64,000 bases of DNA from Ulvibacterium marinum (GCF_003626755.1 NZ_RBCJ01000003.1:1-64000), one strand, 5' to 3'. Counted from the stretch's first letter, positions 9,855 to 19,971 are shown. A program made the numbers and translations. The notes: generated from the letters alone by a model not told the origin.

Positions 9855-11255
9855 TTATTCGGTCAAATTATATTCTAAATCTAAAAGTAGAATTGCGTTG
9901 TTTCTGAAAATATGATCGGCTATTAGAAGTGCCATATCAACAGTCAGTGAGCCTCTTTTTACTCGGGCAATAAGAACTTCGGCAATAACTTCCTTAGTTA
10001 GTTCAAGGGCTCCGACAGAACCTTCGATATACACCTCATCACCGCCCCAGAGGATTTTGTTGTAAGGCACGGTGTCCAAACATTCTTCCAATACCCGCTT
10101 CGCAACCATTTGTGATATTTGGGGCAACCAGCTAAAATCTAGGTAAACATTTGGGAACATCTTCCCCAAGGCTATCCATTCGGAAGTATATGGATATCCG
10201 CCGTGAAAAAGAATGAATTTAGCCTTTGGATATTTGATAAATAGATTGTTTAAGAGCGATGGCCGGCTATTTTCCAGAACCCTTCCCGTACCGGCTAAAT
10301 ATCCAGTGTGAATTTGGATTGGAATGTCGTATTGAATGGCTTTTTGGATAATCCAATGAAACATAAAATCCATCAACTTTTTCTTTTCACTCTCGGTGTG
10401 GGTCGATGGCTCCTTAAGATATAGTTCGGCAGCTTCCTCAAAAGACACTTCCTCAAAATACAAAGATCTATCGTAGCCCTGTGAGTTTTTGAGACAAACG
10501 GAATTCTTTGCGAAATAGTTTTCAAACACAAAATTGGAAAAAGTCAAATATTCCTCCAATGTTTGCATTGAGAAGTTGTGGCTTTTTGCCATTTTCCAAT
10601 AATCCGTATGAATCCAGGAATATTCTGGTGGAACTTTTTCCTTAAAAAGTGGTGCCACTATCATTTGGTTTACTTGCGATGCCAATGCAAATTGCCCGGT
10701 ATTACGTTCTAATTCATATGGATTCCAATATTGGTCCACTAACATTAGATCAAACCCGGAAAGTTCAAAAGCTTTGTTGAACCAGGAGTCGTAGTTGTTG
10801 TAGTTCTCCACTAATTGTTCATTGAGTTTTGAGACATTGTCCTTTGTAAAATAAGGCCCTTCAAAATCATACAGCTTTTGATACCCCTTGATCAATTGCC
10901 GGTAGTAGCTAGTTGTACGGGTACTATTCAAAAATGGCTCGTAATAGTTCCACAACGAATCCGAATCCAGGTTTTTTTCCGCAGTACTATTTCTACTCGC
11001 TCCTGCTGATATGAGGTCATCATATAAGTAACTACTTTTCAACTGTTCAAAAAAGCTTATTGTTTTTATCCCATGTTTGGAAGGATCCAGTTGATGCTCA
11101 TGGGTGCCTATCACCTTAATATTTTCTATGTGTTCCCTTATGGTTTGATTCAGGTCTTTGTTGTGCGGCTTGCAATTGTATGTAAGGAGTAAGGTTAGCA
11201 ATGCAATGAGCGTTATTCCATATGAGTTGTAAAAGGATTGGCGTTTTGTTTTCAT
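9855..11255 (-). CDS. Periplasmic amidohydrolase-family lipoprotein (TIM-barrel metal hydrolase)
   Basis: A 466-residue protein with signal peptide and lipobox LTYNC (about Cys 28), so it is probably anchored in the periplasm or outer membrane. Amidohydrolase-superfamily landmarks are present: an HxH-type metal motif GTHEHQ near residue 52, IQIHTGYLAG and FILFHGGYPY carrying the later histidines, and the WGGDE segment with the C-terminal aspartate. It most resembles the amidohydrolase-2/uronate-isomerase-like group. It could hydrolyse an amide, ester or lactone, or act on a uronic acid; sequence does not decide. It lies 30 bases downstream of the GGT gene and 130 bases upstream of susC on the same strand. 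Confidence 0.78.
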   Translation of the reverse strand: MKTKRQSFYNSYGITLIALLTLLLTYNCKPHNKDLNQTIREHIENIKVIGTHEHQLDPSKHGIKTISFFEQLKSSYLYDDLISAGASRNSTAEKNLDSDSLWNYYEPFLNSTRTTSYYRQLIKGYQKLYDFEGPYFTKDNVSKLNEQLVENYNNYDSWFNKAFELSGFDLMLVDQYWNPYELERNTGQFALASQVNQMIVAPLFKEKVPPEYSWIHTDYWKMAKSHNFSMQTLEEYLTFSNFVFENYFAKNSVCLKNSQGYDRSLYFEEVSFEEAAELYLKEPSTHTESEKKKLMDFMFHWIIQKAIQYDIPIQIHTGYLAGTGRVLENSRPSLLNNLFIKYPKAKFILFHGGYPYTSEWIALGKMFPNVYLDFSWLPQISQMVAKRVLEECLDTVPYNKILWGGDEVYIEGSVGALELTKEVIAEVLIARVKRGSLTVDMALLIADHIFRNNAILLLDLEYNLTE

Positions 11256-11285
11256 AGAATCATGGGATTTGTAGATTTCGACCGA

Positions 11286-12968
11286 TCAATAACCTGATGC
11301 CTGACCGTCCAATCTCGACTCCGATGCCCCGTGGTAGACTTTGTTTTTTGAATCGTACATGATGGCCTGATAGCCCCCGAAGCCTCCAACACTAAATTTC
11401 ATAAAATGGCCTTTTTGAACAAGCCCTCTGAGGGTTTCCTGTTCAAAGCCATGTTCAAAATTAACGATGCCACCAGATTCCATTCTTGAACCTGTAGGTT
11501 GCGAGGATCCGGAATGGCGAATGCGTGGCACATCTCCTGCCTCCTGAATGTTCATTCCAAAATCGACCATGTTGATCAATATTTGTACATGGCCTTGTGG
11601 TTGCATGGCCCCACCCATAACCCCATAGCTCATGAACGGCTCACCATCTTTTGTGACGAAGGCGGGTATTATGGTATGAAATGGCCTTTTCCCAGGCTCA
11701 TACTTATTAAAATGACCTTCCTCAAAGGTGAAAAGTTCACCCCTGTTTTGCAAAGGAAAGCCCAGCTTGGGAGGGGTCACGGTGGATCCAAATCCATTGA
11801 AGAGACTTTGTATTAAACTGATCATATTTCCCTCTTTATCGGCTACTGTCAAGTAAATGGTTTCACCTGACTCTAAAACTCCCGGTGCATATTCTTCCGC
11901 TGCTTTATTGGGATTGATTAGTTTTCTTCTTTTGGCCGCATATTCCTTGGAAATTAATTCCTCTACAGGGATTTTATTGAAATTGGGATCCGCATAGTAC
12001 TTGGCCCTGTCCTCAAAGGCCATTTTTTTTGCTTCTATCAGTAGATGGAGATATTCGGGACTGCCATACCCCATGCTTTTAATGTCGTATTCTTCAAGAA
12101 TGTTCAACATCTGCAGGGCGGCAATACCCTGCCCGTTCGGCGGAAGTTCCCAAAGATCGTAACCTCTGTAATTGGTGGACACCGGTTCTACCCATTCCGA
12201 TCTGTGTTCTTTTAGGTCGGAGGCTTTTAAATATCCTCCATTATTCGCCATATAGACTTCTATTTCTTTTGCAATCTTTCCATTATAAAAGGCATCCCGC
12301 CCACCTTTGGCAATCTGTTTCATGGAATTCGCCAAAGCCTGGTTTTTGAAAACCTCACCTTGGGCGGGAGTTTTTCCATCCTTGACAAAAACCCTTTCAA
12401 AATCACTATTTTCAGGAAAATAATCGGCATTGGCCTTCCACTCATGGGCTATAATTTCCGTTACCGGAAAACCGTTTTCGGCATATCCGATCGCCAAATC
12501 GAATAGTTTTTCAAAGGGCAGCTTTCCAAATTTTCCGTGAAGTTCTGCCCAGCCATCCACACAACCGGGAACCGAAACCGCCAAAGGACCAAAAAATGGC
12601 ACCTTGGTGTGCCCCATCTTTTTCATGGCTTCCAAGGTCAAGGATTTAGGAGATTTACCACTGGCATTGAGCCCATATAGTTTTTTGGTCTTGGCATCCC
12701 ATACAATGGCAAACAAGTCTCCGCCTATACCACAATTAGCAGGTTCAACGACGGAATTGACCGCATTGGCCGCTATGGCCGCATCAATGGCACTTCCTCC
12801 TTGTTTTAGAATATCCAATGCTGCCTGTGTTGCCAAGGGCTGGGAAGTACATGCCATGCCATTTTGGGCCAAAACCACAGATCGACTTACGCTATTTGAA
12901 CCGGAAATCCTATCCTGGGGACGGGCAAATGACCCTAAGAATACCAACAATAAAAACAGTTTTTTCAC
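11286..12968 (-). CDS. ggt: Gamma-glutamyltransferase-family Ntn hydrolase
   Basis: A 560-residue exported enzyme beginning at a GTG codon with signal peptide MKKLFLLLVFLGSFARPQ. It has the full GGT layout: CGIGGDLFAIV near 79-90, NASGKSP, ELPPNGQG, and the autoprocessing site where Thr 370 (GET-IYLTVAD) aligns with the catalytic threonine of E. coli GGT. NGFGS and a glycine-rich C-terminus follow. The usual TTH at the nucleophile is TIY here, a variant seen in a subgroup of GGT-like proteins. Family members cleave gamma-glutamyl amides or act as acylases. Its place directly after a GH2 gene (8-base gap) in a glycan operon suggests a role on an amide-bearing substituent; that is inference. 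Confidence 0.88.
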   Translation of the reverse strand: MKKLFLLLVFLGSFARPQDRISGSNSVSRSVVLAQNGMACTSQPLATQAALDILKQGGSAIDAAIAANAVNSVVEPANCGIGGDLFAIVWDAKTKKLYGLNASGKSPKSLTLEAMKKMGHTKVPFFGPLAVSVPGCVDGWAELHGKFGKLPFEKLFDLAIGYAENGFPVTEIIAHEWKANADYFPENSDFERVFVKDGKTPAQGEVFKNQALANSMKQIAKGGRDAFYNGKIAKEIEVYMANNGGYLKASDLKEHRSEWVEPVSTNYRGYDLWELPPNGQGIAALQMLNILEEYDIKSMGYGSPEYLHLLIEAKKMAFEDRAKYYADPNFNKIPVEELISKEYAAKRRKLINPNKAAEEYAPGVLESGETIYLTVADKEGNMISLIQSLFNGFGSTVTPPKLGFPLQNRGELFTFEEGHFNKYEPGKRPFHTIIPAFVTKDGEPFMSYGVMGGAMQPQGHVQILINMVDFGMNIQEAGDVPRIRHSGSSQPTGSRMESGGIVNFEHGFEQETLRGLVQKGHFMKFSVGGFGGYQAIMYDSKNKVYHGASESRLDGQASGY

Positions 12969-12976
12969 TTTGCGTA

Positions 12977-15967
12977 TTATTTTTGGACATTCACATCCCT
13001 TCTTTTAAAAGCCTTTATAACAACTTTTTCTTTATAATTATTGGGTAGTTCTATCGCTTCCTTCATGTAACAACCCCATCCAAGGGCAGGGTAGTCCCAT
13101 AAAGTGTTTATATACATTTTTATCGGTGAATCCGTTTCCATGGTTGCAGCCTTTAGCCTGACGGCCAAATCGCCATCGGATTCCACGGTTACACCGGAAT
13201 TGGTAACGGACGAATATACGGAGGACCTGTAAATGTTTTCCTTGGTTCCCCTAAAGTCATTGGATGCGCCAAAAGGTACTGCAGTTCCTTTATTGGCGTA
13301 TACATTTTGCATGTCCATTTCGTATGCCCAATCAGGTTTTTCTCGTATCACTTCTTTAGTCGCTTTACTGATTCTTCTAGCCGTTCCTTGAATTCTTCCC
13401 ATATGATTTTCCGGATAAACGGTCCATAATGCCCTTCTTTCCCAAGAATTGAGATTGATCGATCCATCCAATACGTAAGCCACACCTACTTCCTTATACC
13501 CTTCTTTTGGCCACCATTCATCACCATTGGGAGGTGGAGGCGGAGGATTTTCAATTTCAAACTCCGTAATCAGGGTTCCATTTCCTTTAATGGATAAATG
13601 GTAATTTACGTTTATGGAATCGTAACTTCCCGAAATGTGCACCAGCACTTCATGCTCCCTTTTCTGATAATTCAGATTTTTTAATGTCCATTCCTTGAGT
13701 TCAATCGGGGAGAGTTGAAGATGGGGCCCACTCATAATTACCCGGCTCCCATAATAGCTGCCTTCGGAAATTAAACCTTTCGATTTATCAATGACCAATT
13801 TAAAATTACCCGAGCTCACTGTAAGTTCCGTACCATTGTCTACAATCTTGGGCGCGGCTTCCTTATATTCCCTATCTTGATCCTTCAACGTTTCCTTGGG
13901 GTTTATATTTAATCTAAACTCGTCGACCAAATTGTCATTTTTATAGAATTTAAGTTCAAGGCTATCGTTTGGTCCCCAATCCTGCTCGAGAATGCCAAGT
14001 ATTCCAAAAGAATGTGGAGGGATGTCGATGTTTTGTAATTGGCTGGATTTTTCCCCTACCTTCCATTTGATGACCAGTTCATTGAAATTGGTATGGTCAA
14101 AACGGTTTTGCACGGCAATTTGCAGTGTCGATTTTGTTTCCTGAATTTCGAATTCCCTGTCCAAAATTTTTATGGGGGAATATCCCTTACGGGTATGCCA
14201 AAATTCAGGCTTTTTTCTTCTCCAAGCATCCACGATGCCCCATTCGCCAGTTCCGAATTTGGAAATTCTTTGTGAGGCATCTTTTTCGGTTTTAGGCAGC
14301 AAGAACACGTCATCTACCATACACCATATGGCTCCGCCCAGCACACCGTTTTCGTTAAAACTTTGACCCCACATGGCCTGGATGCTATGGCCCCAAAAGT
14401 TTCTGACGTTGGGGTCTTCCTTTATCGTTTCCGCATTGTACGTGGGAACATGCGCCCACTCGTCATACAATACCGGAAGATTTTCACGGACATAGGGAAC
14501 CCGTTTTTTTAGCTTGGGGTCAAAAAGACCTTCAATACTATTGGAAATTTGGTCAAAATGTGGATAATGGATACTTATAATGTCATAGGCCGTATTACCT
14601 TTTACGGTGCTGGGATAGCTAAAGGCCACAGGGCGCGTCTTGTCCATTTGTTTTAACCAATCATAGCACAATTGAAAATTGGAGCCATATACACTTTCAT
14701 TGGCAATAGACCACATAAGTACAGAGGGGTGGTTGTAATGCGCCCACACCATCTCCTTTAATTGACCTAAATATCTATCTGCGAACTTAGGGTTATCTTG
14801 TGTCGCATGATGATTTACATCTACAAAGGTTACTGCGGATTCGTCCTCAACATAAATACCATATTCGTCACAGTAATCCAAAAAGGCATGGGTAGGAGGA
14901 TAATGGGAGGTTCGTAGAAAATTCATATTGGCTTCCTTGGCTAGTAGGACATCGGTTTTTTCCAATTCCCTGGTGACCGTCCTTCCGGTCAATGGGTGTG
15001 TGGAATGATGGTTCGCGCCCCGCAATTTTATCTCCTTTCCATTTACGAACAGGTTTTTTCCGCTTTGCATTATTTCCCTAAAACCGATTTTTTTTGAGAT
15101 TTTTTCCAAAACCTTACCGTTGGCAAGAACATTTAGGTTCAGCGTATATAGATTGGGATGTTCGGCATCCCATTTTTTGGGCAAAGTAACTCCAATTCTT
15201 TTGGTAACCGGATTTTCTTCTTTGGATATGGAGATATTATCATACGGAAGTTTTACGGGGATACCTTCCGGTGAGAAAAGTTCAATTTGTACTTCTACAT
15301 TTTTGACTTTATAAAAATGCCCGGAAAGTTGCAAGACCAGCTCGGCATTCTTATAATTTTCGTCAAAATCGGTATCTATTTTGATGCCATTGATGTACGT
15401 CTTCGGTAGTGCCAAAACGTAGACATCCCGAATAATTCCACCAATTACATGTTTGGCATAACCGCTGGCCATTGAAATGTCATTTTCACGATCGGTTACG
15501 CCCAATGTTACGGTGACTGTTTTTCCGGCCTTGACCCATTTTGTAATATCACAATACCAAGTGGTGAAGCCCCCATAATGTTCCTTTACAAAATTGCCGT
15601 TCACCCATACCCGGGCATAGTTATAAACACCATCGAAACGGAGTAAAATGGACTTGCCTTTAAAATCCTCAGGTATCTCTATGTCCTTTCTATAAGCAAC
15701 TTCCCTATCATGTTCAATGGCAAACCCCTGCGTCCGTATCTCCCCTGGAACCATAATAGCATCCCATGACGAAAGGTTAATTCCTTTCTCCCAAAAATTG
15801 ATGGGTGGTTCCAAGGAAAACTTCCATTGCCCGTTCAAACTTACCTTTGGGTTTGAAACCCCGGAAACTTCTTTAGGGACGGGAATATATATGCCTTCAT
15901 TATTTTGGGAAAAAATAAAAGTCGTCATTAGCATAAAACATACCCGGACTATTCGATAATTTTTCAT
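12977..15967 (-). CDS. Glycoside hydrolase family 2 (beta-galactosidase/beta-glucuronidase type)
   Basis: About 996 residues from the ATG at 15967. A TTG eight codons further upstream (15991) would also read, but the ATG gives a clean signal peptide, MKNYRIVRVCFMLMTTFIFSQ. Counted from the TTG, domains are a sugar-binding jelly roll (about 45-200), an Ig-like domain, and a TIM barrel with RGANHHSTHP, acid/base Glu 432 in WSIANES and nucleophile Glu 511 in LYDEWAHV. A long C-terminal part contains a galactose-mutarotase-like region. The product is probably periplasmic and removes beta-linked galactose or glucuronate side chains; specificity cannot be read directly. It is co-oriented with the GH28 genes upstream. 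Confidence 0.9.
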   Translation of the reverse strand: MKNYRIVRVCFMLMTTFIFSQNNEGIYIPVPKEVSGVSNPKVSLNGQWKFSLEPPINFWEKGINLSSWDAIMVPGEIRTQGFAIEHDREVAYRKDIEIPEDFKGKSILLRFDGVYNYARVWVNGNFVKEHYGGFTTWYCDITKWVKAGKTVTVTLGVTDRENDISMASGYAKHVIGGIIRDVYVLALPKTYINGIKIDTDFDENYKNAELVLQLSGHFYKVKNVEVQIELFSPEGIPVKLPYDNISISKEENPVTKRIGVTLPKKWDAEHPNLYTLNLNVLANGKVLEKISKKIGFREIMQSGKNLFVNGKEIKLRGANHHSTHPLTGRTVTRELEKTDVLLAKEANMNFLRTSHYPPTHAFLDYCDEYGIYVEDESAVTFVDVNHHATQDNPKFADRYLGQLKEMVWAHYNHPSVLMWSIANESVYGSNFQLCYDWLKQMDKTRPVAFSYPSTVKGNTAYDIISIHYPHFDQISNSIEGLFDPKLKKRVPYVRENLPVLYDEWAHVPTYNAETIKEDPNVRNFWGHSIQAMWGQSFNENGVLGGAIWCMVDDVFLLPKTEKDASQRISKFGTGEWGIVDAWRRKKPEFWHTRKGYSPIKILDREFEIQETKSTLQIAVQNRFDHTNFNELVIKWKVGEKSSQLQNIDIPPHSFGILGILEQDWGPNDSLELKFYKNDNLVDEFRLNINPKETLKDQDREYKEAAPKIVDNGTELTVSSGNFKLVIDKSKGLISEGSYYGSRVIMSGPHLQLSPIELKEWTLKNLNYQKREHEVLVHISGSYDSINVNYHLSIKGNGTLITEFEIENPPPPPPNGDEWWPKEGYKEVGVAYVLDGSINLNSWERRALWTVYPENHMGRIQGTARRISKATKEVIREKPDWAYEMDMQNVYANKGTAVPFGASNDFRGTKENIYRSSVYSSVTNSGVTVESDGDLAVRLKAATMETDSPIKMYINTLWDYPALGWGCYMKEAIELPNNYKEKVVIKAFKRRDVNVQK

Positions 15968-16032
15968 TGGATGGCTGTTTAGTTGTTTCAATTTGTTATG
16001 CTCTTCTATAAGTCTTTTGGCATAGGAGCTTT

Positions 16033-17787
16033 TTATTCGGATAAAATGTTCCCGAACATGGTAAAGTTGGATGAAGAAGGGGTAAAGGTTTTTTTTGCAT
16101 TTAAAAGGTCGTTTCCGCTAAATACTAGATGTTCCTTCACGTTACTATGTTCCAAAAAATGCATTGTACCCCTCAAGGCTTTGCTATTTTTGACAGTCAA
16201 TCCCTTTCCGTTTACTAATGATAGCGTAGGGTAAAGGGTAGGATTGTTCCCTATGCCCTTGAAACCATCAATAGTAAGGTCGGTAAATTCTTCACAGTGA
16301 ATGGCGTTCGTAAAAAAATCCGGCAAATTCTTGGCCCATTTCACCCTGATATCCTTTAATTCCAACCCATAGGTATATCGGGTAAAAACTGCTGGAATAT
16401 CATGGGCGAAAAGTGCGGGATCTATTCGTGTCGTATATCTAAAATCAAAGTTTCCCCCAAACTGTTCATTGATCGGACTGTTTTTTATAAACAGCTTTAC
16501 ATTGCTGAAAGACACATTTTTGATAATACTTTCTGGACAACCGTAGACCACGGCCCCATGTTGGGATTCAGCAATAATATTTTTAAAACGAACATTGGAA
16601 ATAGTCCCGAATTTTGCAATTGTGCCATTTTCATCGTACGGAAGTGCAGAGACATGTATGGGCTCTCCCTGCCCCCACCAGTGTCCCGTAAACAATTGGT
16701 TTTTAATTATGATATCGGAAAAAAGCACGTTTGATATAGATCCCGCCCTTCGTAGAAATACACCCAATGCCCTGTTGGAAGCATATATGATTATGTTTTT
16801 AAAAATACAATCTTCCGTCACCCTGCCCATACCCGTATCACCGATTCGCACTGCGGCAGATCGTGATGAAAGCGAACAATTTGTAACTGCGAGTTTGGTG
16901 ACATCAAAAACTGCAATTGCATCATCTCCGGTATGGATATCGCTATCCGAAATACGCACAAGTGTAGAAGCTTGAATATTGATACCATCGTCATTGGGGA
17001 TTTTCAAGTCGCTCGCAAAACTGTTGATCCTGATTCCTGAAATGGTAACATTCTTACAGGTATTTATTTGGAATGTCCAAGTTGGAGAATTTTGAAACGT
17101 GATATCCCGTACCCTGACATCTTCACAATTGATTAACCTGACTAAATTGCCTGGGCGCTCATCATGTGCCAACGGGCCATGAACATTATATTTGGGATTC
17201 ACATAATCTTTCCCCTGTCGGGTATTGGTAAAGGTATTGGCCTCCCTATCTCCCCCCCAATGCATTTTGTTTTCATCATGATAGGCCATTGCATTACCGT
17301 CAACGATACCTTCACCAATTATGGATATATTATTGGCATTGTAGGCCGTGATAAGCCCGGCCCTATCCGATTCTCCGCTAATGGTTCGCTCTCCAGTATT
17401 GATCGTATTTTTTGAAGTGTTTTTTTGATCGCCAATCATTCCATCCAATTCGAGACGGTAGTCTTTCAAATTTCCACTCCCCTTAAGTACTGCTCCAGGA
17501 GCCAGATATAAAGTAATATTGCTCTTTAAATAAACAGGAGCGGAAATATACTCTCCCGGCGGGACAACTACGATTCCACCACCATCCTTATGGCAATCTT
17601 CAATGGCGGCCTGAATGGCCTGTGTAGCCATTGTAAGACCATCGTTTACGGCCCCGTATGTGGCAATATTGTATTCCTTATTTTGTGGATACAGCAGTTG
17701 CGCTTGAAAAATCAAAAAGAGTAGAAAGCTGTTTACAATCACTATCTTCTTAATATGACATTGAAAAGTGAATTTTGAAAATAGCAT
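16033..17787 (-). CDS. Glycoside hydrolase family 28 (polygalacturonase-like), first of a tandem pair
   Basis: A 584-residue secreted right-handed beta-helix protein. It starts with a signal peptide-like stretch to about residue 35 and the family opening YNIATYGAVNDG. Catalytic acidic residues are visible: NDDG (265-268, equivalent to NTD) and GDD (287-289). The classical GHG histidine motif is replaced by SRS (about 309-311) and the RIK substrate motif by a GVF-LR sequence. The downstream GHWWGQGEPIH stretch is shared with its neighbour. It probably cleaves galacturonate-containing chains with altered specificity. It lies 65 bases upstream of the GH2 ATG and 49 bases downstream of its paralogue. 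Confidence 0.88.
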   Translation of the reverse strand: MLFSKFTFQCHIKKIVIVNSFLLFLIFQAQLLYPQNKEYNIATYGAVNDGLTMATQAIQAAIEDCHKDGGGIVVVPPGEYISAPVYLKSNITLYLAPGAVLKGSGNLKDYRLELDGMIGDQKNTSKNTINTGERTISGESDRAGLITAYNANNISIIGEGIVDGNAMAYHDENKMHWGGDREANTFTNTRQGKDYVNPKYNVHGPLAHDERPGNLVRLINCEDVRVRDITFQNSPTWTFQINTCKNVTISGIRINSFASDLKIPNDDGINIQASTLVRISDSDIHTGDDAIAVFDVTKLAVTNCSLSSRSAAVRIGDTGMGRVTEDCIFKNIIIYASNRALGVFLRRAGSISNVLFSDIIIKNQLFTGHWWGQGEPIHVSALPYDENGTIAKFGTISNVRFKNIIAESQHGAVVYGCPESIIKNVSFSNVKLFIKNSPINEQFGGNFDFRYTTRIDPALFAHDIPAVFTRYTYGLELKDIRVKWAKNLPDFFTNAIHCEEFTDLTIDGFKGIGNNPTLYPTLSLVNGKGLTVKNSKALRGTMHFLEHSNVKEHLVFSGNDLLNAKKTFTPSSSNFTMFGNILSE

Positions 17788-17836
17788 CTTAGCTTCTATA
17801 TTGACTTGAAAAAGTTTTTGTAGTAAAATCCATAAT

Positions 17837-19543
17837 CTATTTAGGCATTAAGTTCCCATACATGGCGAATCCGGTAGTTTCGGGAACGAATGCCTTTTTC
17901 GCGTCTGAAAGATCATTCCCGCCAAACAATCGGTAATCGGAAATATTATTGTGCTTCAAAAAGTTTACGGTGCCCTTTGTGGCCTTACTGTTTCGTATGG
18001 TAACCTCTCTACCATCCTTAAGGGATATCGATGGGTGTAATGTGGGATTTCGGGATTGGCCCTTGAATCCATCTATGGTAAGATCATTGAATTCTTCACA
18101 ATGAATGGCGTTGGTAAAAAACTCGGGTAAATCTTCTTTCCATTCCACGCTGAAATCGATGAGCTCGAGGCCATCCGTATACCTGGTAAAAATTCCAGGG
18201 ATTTCGTGGGCAAAAAGGGCTTGTTCCATTTCCGTAGTATGCCTAAGATCAAAATTCCCACCAAACTGATCATTTATGGGGCTATCGTTGATAATCAGTT
18301 TCACATTTTCAAAGGACACATCTTTAATGATACTTTCTTCACTTCCATATACGATGGCACCATTTTGGGTTTCGGCAATGATATTTTTGAAGCGAACATT
18401 GGAAATTGTCCCCAATTTTTCCTCGAAACCAAAAAAGTTCGATGGAAGTGCGGATATATGTATGGGCTCTCCTTGGCCCCACCAATGACCGGTGAATAAT
18501 TGATTCTTAATAATAATGTCGGAAAACAGAACATTGGAAACAGAACCCGATGCTCGAACGTAAACCCCAAGGGCTCTATTGGCAGAATAAATAATCAGGT
18601 TAGAAAAGGTAAGGTCTTCTACATCCCCGCGGGTATCCCCAACACGGATAGCGGATGATCTTGAAGATAAAGTGCAATTCGTCACCGTTAGTTTTTTTAC
18701 ATTGAAATTGGCAATACAGTCGTCTCCGGTATGAATATCGCTATCTGAAATACGGACTAGAGTAGAGGATTGTATATTGATTCCGTCATCATTAGGCACC
18801 CTTAGGTTGCTGTCAAAACTATTGACCCTGATTCCCGAAACCGTCACGTTTTCACACGATTGGATTTGAAAGGTCCAAGTAGGTGAGTTTTGAAAGGTAA
18901 CATCATTAACGCGTGCGTCCACACAATTGATGAGTCGGATAAGATTTCCCGGGCGTTCATCATGTGCTAGGGGATCGTGCAAGGCAAACTTGGGATCTTT
19001 ATAGACATCCCCTTGTCGCGTATTCTTGTATGCCGCACCTTCCTTGCCCCAATGCATTTTGTTCTTGTCATGAAAGGCCATGGCATTGCCATCGATAATT
19101 CCCTGTCCGGAAATGGATACATTATTGGCATTATAAGCTGTTACCAAACCGGCCCTATCCGATTCTCCGCTAATTGTCTTTTCCCCTGTATTAATACTTC
19201 CCAACGTATTTTTTTGATTTCCGATCATCCCGTCCAACTCCAGTCGATAATCGTCCAATTTTCCGCTACCTATGATCAAGGAACCTGGAGCCAAATACAG
19301 ATTAATGTTACTTTTTAAATAGATGGCCCCCGATAGATATTTACCTGCTGGAACAACTACAACTCCCCCACCATTTTGATGGCATTCATCAATTGCATTT
19401 TGTATGGCAATCGTATTCATGGTAGTTCCATCTCCTTTCGCACCATAATCCCTGATATTATAGTTCACGTTTTGGGAGAAAATGAAACAGGACTGTAAAA
19501 AAAAGGCGATACTAAAAATTGCTTTATGATACTTTTTTTTCAT
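17837..19543 (-). CDS. Glycoside hydrolase family 28 (polygalacturonase-like), second of a tandem pair
   Basis: A 568-residue paralogue of the adjacent GH28, closely alignable throughout. Signal peptide to about residue 24, then YNIRDYGAKGDGTT. Acidic catalytic residues are at NDDG (251-254) and GDD (273-275). As in its neighbour, the GHG motif is SRS and the RIK motif is GVYVR. It is the first gene of the minus-strand enzyme operon (GH28, GH28, GH2, GGT, amidohydrolase), with a candidate promoter about 240 bases upstream. The shared changes suggest the pair was duplicated after the active site had already diverged. Confidence 0.88.
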   Translation of the reverse strand: MKKKYHKAIFSIAFFLQSCFIFSQNVNYNIRDYGAKGDGTTMNTIAIQNAIDECHQNGGGVVVVPAGKYLSGAIYLKSNINLYLAPGSLIIGSGKLDDYRLELDGMIGNQKNTLGSINTGEKTISGESDRAGLVTAYNANNVSISGQGIIDGNAMAFHDKNKMHWGKEGAAYKNTRQGDVYKDPKFALHDPLAHDERPGNLIRLINCVDARVNDVTFQNSPTWTFQIQSCENVTVSGIRVNSFDSNLRVPNDDGINIQSSTLVRISDSDIHTGDDCIANFNVKKLTVTNCTLSSRSSAIRVGDTRGDVEDLTFSNLIIYSANRALGVYVRASGSVSNVLFSDIIIKNQLFTGHWWGQGEPIHISALPSNFFGFEEKLGTISNVRFKNIIAETQNGAIVYGSEESIIKDVSFENVKLIINDSPINDQFGGNFDLRHTTEMEQALFAHEIPGIFTRYTDGLELIDFSVEWKEDLPEFFTNAIHCEEFNDLTIDGFKGQSRNPTLHPSISLKDGREVTIRNSKATKGTVNFLKHNNISDYRLFGGNDLSDAKKAFVPETTGFAMYGNLMPK

Positions 19544-19971
19544 GTCGATACTTTTTTGAATTCACTTTATTTCCATTGCGGATGGACTTCTATTCTGATG
19601 AAGACACCAATTATGTTGTGTATTATCAATGTTCAGCAAATAACATTAGCGGGTCTCAAGGGATTGAACCTTCCTGCAATAAAAGAATGAATTTATTGAA
19701 CTTATACTATTACTGTCCTTTTGGAATCCTAAAATTTCAAAGAAGCTTTTCCAGAGTCTCCAATCTTCGAATAGCTTAGAAACAAATATATACGAAAAGA
19801 AACAAAAATTTTCAAAAATAAAAGAAAAATTCTATTTTCGAAAAATCACTTGCGCTTTTTTGCACTGCGCCACGTGTAATGCCATACTAATTTGTAAAAT
19901 AGGGGAAGTTGTAAGGCAAAGAATTCCAAATGTGCCAGTTTAAGAAATGTTGACGAACAAAAATATTATCC
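19544..19971. promoter_or_regulatory. Divergent control region between the two PUL operons
   Basis: A 428-base non-coding stretch between the GH28 operon (minus) and the 604-residue lipoprotein (plus). For the minus strand, TATATTTG at 19783-19790 matches TAnnTTTG exactly, and a TTTTG at 19813-19817 lies about 22 bases further upstream, within the usual spacing. On the plus side a CACGTG palindrome sits at 19871-19876 and an imperfect TAATTTG lies near 19890. No coding capacity is apparent. The region is the natural place for operator sites. Confidence 0.4.
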
